The notes under the pieces were generated by a model, which had not been told where the DNA came from, did no database searches, and was given only the letters and a program-made list of their open reading frames with translations. This document shows, one piece after another, positions 36,361-45,237 of a DNA stretch of 64,000 nucleotides. Source of the stretch: Sphingorhabdus sp. Lineage in GTDB: Bacteria > Pseudomonadota > Alphaproteobacteria > Sphingomonadales > Sphingomonadaceae. A program made the translations under genes and the position numbers. The stretch spans positions 372,001-436,000 of the forward strand of contig JANQNO010000002.1 in assembly GCA_028279555.1 (NCBI GenBank). The letters run 5' to 3'. The stretch's first letter is position 1; each line of letters begins with the position of its first letter.

Positions 36361-38564
36361 TGCCGATCAGACCACCGGCGCTCGATGATCGCAGTTTCGA
36401 GGATCTCTATGCGGACATGCTCCGCCGCGTTCCCGCGCACACGCCCGAATGGACCGACGTCCGCGAAGGCGATCCGGGTGAGGCATTGCTGCGGCTGTTT
36501 GCCTATCTGGGCGATACCATTCTCTATCGCGCCAATCTCATCCCGGAACGGCAGAGGCTCGCTTTCCTTCGCTTGCTGGGTCAACCATTGCGCCCGGCCC
36601 GGCCCGCGCGAGGCCTGATCCAGGCGAGCATCGACGATGAGGCATTCAGCGATATCGTGACGCTGCCGCAGCGCAGCGCGATCAGCAAACCAGAGCATTT
36701 CGAGCTCGATGGCGAACTGTCGATCCTGCCGGTGGAAGGCAAGGCCTATATACGCCGCAGGCCAGACGACAGGGAAAGCTCGCAGCTCAGCGATCTCATC
36801 GGAGATCTGCAATCGCTTTACGGCATTTCCGGCAACGGTTCTGCCTATGTCACAACGCCGGTCTTCGAGGGCGGCGCAGCCGAAGCAGCAGGGCGCGACA
36901 TTATTGCCGAGACCATCGACGATTGTCTCTGGTTTGCCCTGCTGGCACCAAGCCCCGAAGCAGCGGTTGTTGCGGCGGTTCGCGACAGGTTGGGCGGTGG
37001 CAGCGAAAATCGCCGCGCCGCTCTTTCGGTGGGTGTTGCGCCGCTGATCGACATTCCGGCCAGGCTGGAGGCGGTGACATCGCCTGCTCCGATTTCGCAT
37101 GTATGGGAGATTTGCACAGGCGCAGGCGATGGCGATGAATATCTCCCGCTCGAAATGCTGCTCGACGGTACAAATGGTCTCACCCGGCAGGGCGTGCAGA
37201 AACTGCTTCTGCCCGGCAAGGATGACTTCGGCGTTCCCGATAATGACGTGCTTGCCAATATTCATGCTGGCGTGGGCAATCGCCCGCCCCGGATCGATGA
37301 TCCGATTGAAGCTTCGCGGCTGATTGCATGGCTGCGTCTTCGCCCGCTACCCGAGGCTAAGCTCTCCTCGCTCAAGCTCGGCTGGGCGGGCATCAATGCA
37401 GGCAGCGCGACCCAGCTCAAGACGCTGGGGCGGCAACAGATAGGCCGGGGCACCGGCGCATCGGGGCAGCAATTCGATCTGGGCGCGACCAATGTCGAAG
37501 CGGGCAGCCTCGTCATCGAAGTCGAAGAAGAAGAGGGCATGCGGCAATGGCGGCAAGTGCCCGATCTCGCCCATGCGGCACGCGGCGACCGCGTCTTCAG
37601 TCTCGATGCCGAGGCCGGTCAGGTCAGTTTCGGCGACGGTGTACGCGGGATGGCGCCTGGGCTGGGACGCGCTGTCCATGTCGCCTATCTGCGCAGCGGC
37701 GGCGGCAAAAAAGGCAATCTGCCAGCCGGGTCACTGAAAAGCATTACTGGCCCTTCGCCGACGCCCAAGCTCAAACTGAACCAGCCTCTGGCGATGAGCG
37801 GCGGTATCGAAGCCGAAACGCTCGAGCTGGCGGAGGCACGGATACCGGCATTGCTGCGTCACGGCGACCGCGCGGTGACGAAAAGCGACTATGCGGCCTT
37901 GGCGATGGCAACGCCGGGCACAGCTGTGGGCCGCGTCGAAATCCTCGAAAAATTCAAACCGCAGCAGCGCCGGTCCGGCCTGCCCGGCGTGCTTTCGGTT
38001 ATGGCAATCCCGGCGCGCGCCGGCACCGAGAAACCTGCGCCGCGTCCTGACCGCGCGATGCTCGAAAGCGTATATGGCTGGCTGGATTCGCGCCGGCCGC
38101 TCGGCACCGAACTCTATGTGATCGGGCCCGACTATGTCCCGATGGGCGTCAGTGCAGCGGTCGAACTGGTCGATCCGGATCAGCGCGAGGCCGTGCTCGA
38201 TATGGTCTCGCAGACCATTCGGCTGCATCTCTGGCCGCTCGCACCGGGCGGGCCGGATGGTCAGGGCTGGCCGCTGGGCCGCGCTGTCGACGACAGGTTG
38301 ATCGAGACGGCCATCGCCAGGGTTCCGGGTGTTCGCAGCATAGCGCCCGTGCGGCTCTTCTCGCGTCACCGCAGTGGCCGCTATCTGCCGATCCGCGAAG
38401 ATCGCACTGGCCGCGGGCAGCTGCGGCTGCGCCGCTGGCAACTGCCCGAACTCACCATGCTTTCCGTGTCCGTTGGCGACAGCGCGTCATCCAGCCTGCC
38501 GCCAGCGGGCGGCGAAGGTGATGACAATGCTGTCGCCATACCAGTCGTGCCGGAGCTGTGCTGA
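36360..38564 (+). CDS. Baseplate J-like protein (gpJ/gp6; Pvc11-like)
   Basis: PEWTDVREGDPGEALLRLFAYLGDTILYRANLIPERQRLAFLRLLG; GDGVRGMAPGLGRAVHVAYLRSGGGKKGNLPAGSL; GDRAVTKSDYAALA. Confidence 0.92.
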   Translation: MPIRPPALDDRSFEDLYADMLRRVPAHTPEWTDVREGDPGEALLRLFAYLGDTILYRANLIPERQRLAFLRLLGQPLRPARPARGLIQASIDDEAFSDIVTLPQRSAISKPEHFELDGELSILPVEGKAYIRRRPDDRESSQLSDLIGDLQSLYGISGNGSAYVTTPVFEGGAAEAAGRDIIAETIDDCLWFALLAPSPEAAVVAAVRDRLGGGSENRRAALSVGVAPLIDIPARLEAVTSPAPISHVWEICTGAGDGDEYLPLEMLLDGTNGLTRQGVQKLLLPGKDDFGVPDNDVLANIHAGVGNRPPRIDDPIEASRLIAWLRLRPLPEAKLSSLKLGWAGINAGSATQLKTLGRQQIGRGTGASGQQFDLGATNVEAGSLVIEVEEEEGMRQWRQVPDLAHAARGDRVFSLDAEAGQVSFGDGVRGMAPGLGRAVHVAYLRSGGGKKGNLPAGSLKSITGPSPTPKLKLNQPLAMSGGIEAETLELAEARIPALLRHGDRAVTKSDYAALAMATPGTAVGRVEILEKFKPQQRRSGLPGVLSVMAIPARAGTEKPAPRPDRAMLESVYGWLDSRRPLGTELYVIGPDYVPMGVSAAVELVDPDQREAVLDMVSQTIRLHLWPLAPGGPDGQGWPLGRAVDDRLIETAIARVPGVRSIAPVRLFSRHRSGRYLPIREDRTGRGQLRLRRWQLPELTMLSVSVGDSASSSLPPAGGEGDDNAVAIPVVPELC

Positions 38565-38583
38565 TGAAAGGAGGGCCTGAATA

Positions 38584-41274
38584 ATGGATGTAAACGGCCT
38601 GCCTTTCTGGCAGCTTTCCGGTCGCCGCGACTTTGGGCTTTCGTCTGAAACCGAAGCGGTGCGCGTTGCCGAGGGCCTGCAATTCTCCGACGAGAAACAG
38701 CATTTGACGCTGGCGCGCGAACAGGCGGCTCCTGCCATTCAGGAACATGAGATTTTCTCGCGCCGGATGGCAACTTCGCCTTCGCCGATCGCCGATGGGC
38801 TGGGCGGCTTTGCATGGTGGAGCAATGCCAACGACCGTATAGAGGCAAGCGGTTTTTTTCCGGGCAGCATCCCCATCGATCTTGCCGGTGACGATGCTGC
38901 GGAAAGCCCCAGCGATATTGCTTTCGGCAGCGACGAGGTGATTTATGCCGCACGCGATGGCATCGTCATCATGCATGACAATCGTGACCGCTGGCCGGAT
39001 GCCAGGGTCAGCCATGACGATTTCAATGCTCATCTGCTGGCACCGGCACCCGGCGGGGGTGCCTGGGCCTTCGACCGGGTCGAGCGGCGGCTCGCCCGAG
39101 TTACCGGTGTGCCGCTGCGCTTTTCGGGCCTCGACGATGCCGAGGCGGGGCGATTTGAACCCGTCGATCCCAATCCTGATCCGCCGCGCATGATCCTCAA
39201 TCGCCGTGCGCGGGTCAGCGATGATTTCGACGTGGTAGCGATGGCTTCTTCTCCCGGCGGCAGGCTCGCGCTGCTCGCCTGGGAAGCGGGCGAAGAGGCT
39301 GTGATCTTGCTGCTTGAAGATAGCGTGTTTGTCGTCCATTGCCGGCTTGCCGGCCTTGAATTTCCTTTCTCGATCGCCTGGCAAGGCGAAGGCGAGGTCG
39401 CGCTGCTGGCGAGCGATGGCGAAGAACCGGCCAAGCAGGCTTTTGTCTACAATATGAAGACCGGCGCGACGCCCGAACGTGCCCGCCTTCCCGATGGGCG
39501 CGTATTTCCATTGCTGGAGACTTGGCATGGCAAATTTGCCAATGCCTTTGGGGATCAGGCGCACCATCTGCAAGCCAGCGGTATCTCCGAACCGATGGGC
39601 ATTCGGCCGCTCCATCCGCTGTCGGGCGGGAGCCATGCGCGCAGCGGTAAGGTGCTTGTTGGCCCGATCGACAGTGGCAAACCCGGCACCATCTGGCATC
39701 GCATCTATGCAGACGCGGCGCTTTCGCATGGCGGAGCGATCCAGTTGCAGCTGCAGGCAAGCGACCAGCCGTCGGCCCCTGAAATCGCAGCCAGCGGGGA
39801 TGATCCGGACTGGGCGATGCATGTCATCGGGAAAGCAGGTGACGATCTGGATGATCAGGCAGTCCCGCAGGCGGCATGGCTTTCCCAACAAAGCGAGATC
39901 GGTAATGCCGGCTCATCGCTCGCCTGTCCGCAGCGTCCAGAAAAATCGGGTCTGTTCACGCTGCTTGCGCAAAATCCGCAAAGCAGAGTGCGGCGCATCA
40001 CCGGGCGTTATCTCTGGATCACGCTGGGCATGACGGGCAACGGGCTGGCTTCCCCTGAACTCTCCGCGCTGCGTGTTTATGCTGACCGCCAATCGCTTCG
40101 CGACCGCTATCTTCCGGCATTTTATCAGGAACAGCTGACCGGCGGTGATGCTAGCGCTGCTGGGCCAGCCACGCGGCATGATTTTCTGGAACGTATGCTG
40201 GAGAGTTTCGAGGGCAGCTTTACCGAGATCGAAGGCCGCATAGCAAATGGATGGGAAGTCACCGACCCGGCAAGCGCGCCCGATAGCGCTCTGCCCTGGA
40301 TCGGTGGGTGGATCGCCGAGGAAATCGATCCTGCAGAATCCCCGGAGCGTGCTCGGCAAAGACTTTTGGCATCGCCCCATTGCCGCGCGCTTCACGGAAC
40401 GCAGGGCGGATTGATGGCTGCGCTCGAACTGGCGACCGGCGGGCGCGTGCTCACCGGCGGGCAGATTTCCGATGATGGAATAGTTCCCCCGCCGGGCAGC
40501 CTTGTGCTCGCCCGATTTGGAGGCAGCAAGCTGCGCGGTTTGCTGCTGGCGATCTCTCAGGGTGGTGGTTGTACTATCCTTGCAGGCGGCGCGGTGACGC
40601 GCGGCGATATCGTGATCGTCGAAGGCTTCCGCTTGCGGCGGACATTTGCAACGATCCTGGGTGCCGATCTTGTCGATGAAGAAGATCCGCTGACGCTGGG
40701 CACCGCTGTGTCGGGCAACAGCCATGTGGGCGACACGCTTATACTCGGCGACAGGGCGGGGCGCGAATTGTTCGCGCTTTATCGCAGCGAGATCGACAGC
40801 GCGCGGGGCGATACCGAAGCGATCAAGCGCTTCTATGAACGGCTGGCCTGGCGCGTGCTTGTACTGGTTCGCGGCATCGAGGACAAATCGGAGATTCAGC
40901 GGCTCGAGGATGTCGTTGCAAGGGCTGTTCCGGCGCATGTCGAAGCGCAGATTTTTGCCGCACAAACTGCGCTGATCGTCGGCGCGGCTTCGCTCGTGGG
41001 AATTGACAGCTATCTGTCCCAAGACACTGACTTTGAACGCGTCCGCCTCAATCAAAGCCTGATCGGCGAAGGCGACTATGTTGCTGGCAGCGGCCATCTC
41101 GACCGGCGCGCCGATGGCCCTGTTTCGCTTCCGCCGCTCGCCCGCGCCGACGGACCGGAAGAGGTCTGGCATGGCGGCTCTTTCACGCTCTCTGCAATCA
41201 ACTCAACTGCGGCCAAGGGACGCCGCATCAATCGCCACATCTGGATGTGGGACAAGGAGGAAAAAAATGGCTGA
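38584..41274 (+). CDS. Phage tail protein I-like baseplate protein (Pvc12-like)
   Basis: YLPAFYQEQ...DFLERMLESFEGSFTEIEGRIANGWEVTDPASAPDSALPWIGGWIAEEID...GTQGGLMAALELATGG. Confidence 0.8.
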   Translation: MDVNGLPFWQLSGRRDFGLSSETEAVRVAEGLQFSDEKQHLTLAREQAAPAIQEHEIFSRRMATSPSPIADGLGGFAWWSNANDRIEASGFFPGSIPIDLAGDDAAESPSDIAFGSDEVIYAARDGIVIMHDNRDRWPDARVSHDDFNAHLLAPAPGGGAWAFDRVERRLARVTGVPLRFSGLDDAEAGRFEPVDPNPDPPRMILNRRARVSDDFDVVAMASSPGGRLALLAWEAGEEAVILLLEDSVFVVHCRLAGLEFPFSIAWQGEGEVALLASDGEEPAKQAFVYNMKTGATPERARLPDGRVFPLLETWHGKFANAFGDQAHHLQASGISEPMGIRPLHPLSGGSHARSGKVLVGPIDSGKPGTIWHRIYADAALSHGGAIQLQLQASDQPSAPEIAASGDDPDWAMHVIGKAGDDLDDQAVPQAAWLSQQSEIGNAGSSLACPQRPEKSGLFTLLAQNPQSRVRRITGRYLWITLGMTGNGLASPELSALRVYADRQSLRDRYLPAFYQEQLTGGDASAAGPATRHDFLERMLESFEGSFTEIEGRIANGWEVTDPASAPDSALPWIGGWIAEEIDPAESPERARQRLLASPHCRALHGTQGGLMAALELATGGRVLTGGQISDDGIVPPPGSLVLARFGGSKLRGLLLAISQGGGCTILAGGAVTRGDIVIVEGFRLRRTFATILGADLVDEEDPLTLGTAVSGNSHVGDTLILGDRAGRELFALYRSEIDSARGDTEAIKRFYERLAWRVLVLVRGIEDKSEIQRLEDVVARAVPAHVEAQIFAAQTALIVGAASLVGIDSYLSQDTDFERVRLNQSLIGEGDYVAGSGHLDRRADGPVSLPPLARADGPEEVWHGGSFTLSAINSTAAKGRRINRHIWMWDKEEKNG

Positions 41275-41605
41275 ATTCAAACCCAACGTGCCGGTGGTGC
41301 AGAATACGCCGCATGTCACCGTCGATATCAAACGCGGCAACGCATTGCCGCCCGGAAAGCACCGCTTTCAGCTCGTTGTCGTCGATGATGCAGGAAACGA
41401 GTCAGAACCCGCTTTTCTCAATATCGTCGTCAAGGACAGCGCGCGCCCGACCGCCGTGCTCGAGCTGGTCGACAAGAACAAGGCGGTTATCGAACCGCCC
41501 ATCGTTCCAGCCGGCAAGAGTTTCATTCTGTCCGGTGCCGGGTCGAAAGACGCCGATGGCCGGATCAAGGAATATCGCTGGACATTGCTTTCGGGAAATC
41601 GCTGA
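41267..41605 (+). CDS. Ig/PKD-like domain protein 1
   Basis: 112 aa; GKHRFQLVVVDDAGNESEPAFLNIVVKD...FILSGAGSKDADGRIKEYRWTL. ATG 41267 within ORF 41078..41605. Confidence 0.65.
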   Translation: MAEFKPNVPVVQNTPHVTVDIKRGNALPPGKHRFQLVVVDDAGNESEPAFLNIVVKDSARPTAVLELVDKNKAVIEPPIVPAGKSFILSGAGSKDADGRIKEYRWTLLSGNR

Positions 41606-41608
41606 TCG

Positions 41609-42037
41609 ATGCCAAAGCTCGTCCCCAACAAGACAGTCAAGACGGCAAAGCCCGAGCTGGTGGTGACCAACCAGCTCAAGGCAGGGAAATATCGTCTGCG
41701 TCTTGTTGTAGTGGATGATTCCGGGAAGCTTAGCAAACCGGCAGAGCTTGAAATCACAGTCAAGGCGGCGCGCCGGCGCAATCCCACCGATGTTATCCGT
41801 GACCGCGTCGTCGTCGATCCGGTTGTCCGCGACAGCGTGGTCACAGATGCGCTGCGCCGCAGGGTAACGCCTGCGCCATCGCCCCAACCTCCTCCTTCGC
41901 CTCCCAGCCGCGCTCGCGTCAGGCGCAGAGCGACGCCCACACCGGCACCCAAACCGCCACCGCCTTCGCCGCCCGCCTCCCGTCGCCGCAGGGTTCGGCC
42001 TACACCCGTAACGCCGCGCCGCCCGCGCCGCCGCTAG
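41609..42037 (+). CDS. Ig-like protein 2 with Pro/Arg-rich C-terminal tail
   Basis: LKAGKYRLRLVVVDDSGKLSKPAELEITVKAARRR parallels the preceding protein; tail with PPPSPP and RRRR-type tracts. Confidence 0.65.
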   Translation: MPKLVPNKTVKTAKPELVVTNQLKAGKYRLRLVVVDDSGKLSKPAELEITVKAARRRNPTDVIRDRVVVDPVVRDSVVTDALRRRVTPAPSPQPPPSPPSRARVRRRATPTPAPKPPPPSPPASRRRRVRPTPVTPRRPRRR

Positions 42038-42059
42038 CATCTGAAAGGAACCCAATGCG

Positions 42060-42941
42060 ATGACCAACTATGATGGCACCATGACCGCCGATCCGCTGAC
42101 CGAGCTGGATGCAAGCGAAAGGGTGAATTATGCGACCGGCGTTCTGCTGCAGGCAGACGATTTTCGCGATGAGCAGACCTATCACCGCGCCAACCTTGCC
42201 CGCGCCCTTCGGCATTTGGCAGGTGCTGGCACGCTTGCCGGGCTAGCCGTCCGCTCGCCCGAAAAAGAGGATAACGAGCTTGAATTGAAGGTTGAGCCGG
42301 GCGTTGCGATTGACAGGCATGGACGGCTTGTGGGGATGAATGCCGCCTGGTGCACCCGGCTTGCACGCTGGTTTGCCAGCCAAACGACCGGCGGATTACG
42401 GGCTGCTATTCAGCGCAAGCCGCGTACCAAGCTCGACGTTGCCGTGGTGGCTGATCTGTTTCTGTCGGCGCAGGATTGCGGGCGCGGTAAAACGCCCAGC
42501 GTCGCGCAGGGGCCATTTGACGCCTTGGACGCGCTTGTTCCGGCAAGGCTTGCCGAGCTTCCCGCCTTCGAGCTGGTGCTGCGCGCAGAGGGCCCCCCGG
42601 GGCCGATACCGGCACCGAAAAACCACTGGCCAGCGCCCAACGCCACCAAGGAAAAGAAGCTCGCTGCTGTCCTGGGAAGCTGGCAGGTGGCCGAACGCGA
42701 CGGCCCCCAGGGTGAGCTTGAGCCCTGGAGCGAGCATGTCACCGGCGAAGATAGCGCTGCCGTGCTGCTCGCCCGCATCGCCATTCCGGTGAAACTCGCC
42801 GCCGATGCACCGGCCGATGTCAGACCTACACTCGATGCCACCAAGCGCGTCCATGTCGACAATGCCGTGCGGCCCTTCATTTACCTGCCCGGTAAATGGC
42901 TGGGCGCTGCACCAGATCCGGTTCCGGTTTCGGAGCCTTGA
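42060..42941 (+). CDS. eCIS accessory protein (module family A)
   Basis: NYATGVLLQADDFRDEQTYHRANLARALRHLAGAGTLAGLAV...LELKVEPGVAIDRHGRLV. Confidence 0.7.
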   Translation: MTNYDGTMTADPLTELDASERVNYATGVLLQADDFRDEQTYHRANLARALRHLAGAGTLAGLAVRSPEKEDNELELKVEPGVAIDRHGRLVGMNAAWCTRLARWFASQTTGGLRAAIQRKPRTKLDVAVVADLFLSAQDCGRGKTPSVAQGPFDALDALVPARLAELPAFELVLRAEGPPGPIPAPKNHWPAPNATKEKKLAAVLGSWQVAERDGPQGELEPWSEHVTGEDSAAVLLARIAIPVKLAADAPADVRPTLDATKRVHVDNAVRPFIYLPGKWLGAAPDPVPVSEP

Positions 42942-42963
42942 AGATGAATAGGGAGTATCCATC

Positions 42964-45216
42964 ATGAGCATCATTGAAAAAGCCGATTTGCGCGTTCCCA
43001 TCGGTGTGGCCGATGCGAAGGAGATCGCCCGAATGGCGCGCGACGATGGCCGGGAATTTGTCGACACCGAAGCGATTGAGGATCAGCTCTCAGATGGCCC
43101 GCTCGTCCTCGATGGCATGCGTCGCCGCCCGCGCTATTTCGACGGGCGTTTTCTGACCGGAACCGATCTGACACGCGATCAGGACTATGTCCGCCAGCGT
43201 CAGGCCGATATGGCCCGGGCCGGCGGAACCGGGGTGATCAATGGTCTGAGAGTTCGAGGTCGCACATTGGCCCGAGGCCAGACATTGCGGATTACGGCAG
43301 GCGTGGGCCTGACACCGTCGGGCAGCGTGGTCATGCTGCGCACCGCGCGCGATGTCCCGCTGCTCGATATTCCCACCTCGCGGCAGCTTGATGCAGCGAT
43401 GGGAATATCGGAGCTGCCGCGCGTTCCGCTGGACCGCAAAACCGGACTGTTTATTCTCGCGCTTCGTCCGGTCGAATTTACCGCCAATCCGATTGCTGCC
43501 TATCCACGTTCGATCAGCGGCCACCGAAAGGTCGAGGATGGCGACATCATCGAAGCGACAGCAATGACCCTGATACCCTACCCAGATCAGGCGGGATCGG
43601 CGAGCCTGACCGAAGCGCGGCGTAATGTCGCGCGCAGCATTTTCCTGTCTGGCGGCGATGGCCTGCCCCAGGACGCGCTGCCGCTCGCCATGCTTGCGGT
43701 TGACCGCGGCACTGTCCGCTGGATCGATACCGCTATGGTCCGGCGCGAGACGGGCGACGAGAATGATCTGCATGTGCAGCTCGGACGGCGGCCGCGCGCT
43801 TTGGCCGAAGCACATGTCGTGCAGCACCGCGAGCATATGGAAGATGTGATGGTCGAGATCGCGCGTGCGCGCGAACCTGCGGCCTTTCCTGCGAGCCAGC
43901 ATTTCAGCTTGCTTCCGCCAGCCGGTCAGATGCCCGCAGCATCGCTGCAGCCCGATGATTTCGGCTTCAGCCAGTTCTATTTCCCGCCGGGTGTCGATGC
44001 TAAGCTCGCTTTCATTCCTAGCGACGAGATACCGGCATTGGTGGATGAATCGCTGTCGCTTCCTCCGATCGATCTGACCGCGGATTCGGAGAAACTGGAT
44101 GCGCTCGGCATATCGATCCTGATCCCGGTTTCGCGCGAGCGTTTCATGCGTTTCCGTCACGCGCTGCCCGAAGGCGGGCTGCCGGTCAGCAGCGATAATG
44201 CCGCCAACAGTGCGCGCACGCCATTTGAGCTGCTGACGGCGTTGGAAACCAAAAAGCGCCGGGCCGTCGAGGCATCCGAACGCGATGCGGAATCAGCCGC
44301 CGCGATCGAAGCCGAAGAGCTGACCCGCAAGGCATGGGAAGCGGCTTTCCATGAGGCTGTCGGCGCATTGCCCCAGCATGATGGCATGCCGCCGATGCTG
44401 TGGTATGTCCGGCAGCGCGCTTCGACGTCGCGTGGCGGTGCTGGCGGATCGCCAGTCGCTGTCAGCGGTGATGATGTTATCGTCAATGAGATGGTCAACG
44501 CCAATATTGACCGGCTCAAGCTGGGTGACCGGGTCACCGCCATAACCGGAAAATCGACACCGCAGGCGACGGCCCGCTTGATGACCTTGCTGGGTTCGCC
44601 GGCGGTCGCGCGTACCGATGTTCTGACCGCGGCAGTGGTTGCCGATGTCGAACGCGTGGTCAAAGAGGAAGTGCCGGAGATATCAGCAACTCCTTCGCGT
44701 GCGCTTGAGCGTCAACCAGGCCGCCAGCCCTCGCGCCGGATTGTGGCTACCGCACCGACCCGAAGGACGGACCGGATCAGGATGGCCAGCCCGGCCACGA
44801 TGCGCACGCTGAATCCCGCAGTTATGGCCCGGATCAAGCCGCCGAGCAGTCGCTTTGCCGCCATCCGTACAGGGCTCACACGCACGGCCATTGCCAAGGC
44901 AAAAGGCAAAACAACCGCAGCGCGCAGCAAGACCAAGCTCAAGCTGGGCGAGGGCGAAGTCATGGATATCGCGCAAGACTATTCGGATCCCCGGCTGGGC
45001 GAGGGTTTTGAACGGATTGACCATGTTCTGGGCGAAAGCTGGCCCAACGAAAAGGCAGCCATCTGGATCGGGGAGACCGGCAAGGCGCTCGATATCGACG
45101 GTGCCTTCCGCAATGTCGAGGGCGAGAAACTGCCCGATTTTGCAGAGCTGCTGAAGTCGGCCGTTGCCGGCAAGGACACGGCGGCAATCGACAATGTGCT
45201 CAAGAAGATGATCTAA
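42964..45216 (+). CDS. eCIS accessory protein (module family A, larger)
   Basis: PRYFDGRFLTGTDLTRDQDYVRQRQADMARAGGTGVINGLRV...LRITAGVGLTPSGSVV. Confidence 0.7.
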   Translation: MSIIEKADLRVPIGVADAKEIARMARDDGREFVDTEAIEDQLSDGPLVLDGMRRRPRYFDGRFLTGTDLTRDQDYVRQRQADMARAGGTGVINGLRVRGRTLARGQTLRITAGVGLTPSGSVVMLRTARDVPLLDIPTSRQLDAAMGISELPRVPLDRKTGLFILALRPVEFTANPIAAYPRSISGHRKVEDGDIIEATAMTLIPYPDQAGSASLTEARRNVARSIFLSGGDGLPQDALPLAMLAVDRGTVRWIDTAMVRRETGDENDLHVQLGRRPRALAEAHVVQHREHMEDVMVEIARAREPAAFPASQHFSLLPPAGQMPAASLQPDDFGFSQFYFPPGVDAKLAFIPSDEIPALVDESLSLPPIDLTADSEKLDALGISILIPVSRERFMRFRHALPEGGLPVSSDNAANSARTPFELLTALETKKRRAVEASERDAESAAAIEAEELTRKAWEAAFHEAVGALPQHDGMPPMLWYVRQRASTSRGGAGGSPVAVSGDDVIVNEMVNANIDRLKLGDRVTAITGKSTPQATARLMTLLGSPAVARTDVLTAAVVADVERVVKEEVPEISATPSRALERQPGRQPSRRIVATAPTRRTDRIRMASPATMRTLNPAVMARIKPPSSRFAAIRTGLTRTAIAKAKGKTTAARSKTKLKLGEGEVMDIAQDYSDPRLGEGFERIDHVLGESWPNEKAAIWIGETGKALDIDGAFRNVEGEKLPDFAELLKSAVAGKDTAAIDNVLKKMI

Positions 45217-45237
45217 GTTGAAAAGGCAGAAGCGGTC

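Noticed and set aside
38452-39891. 479-aa antisense ORF opposite the gpI-like gene
   Set aside because: Shadow frame of a GC-rich gene with no motif evidence.
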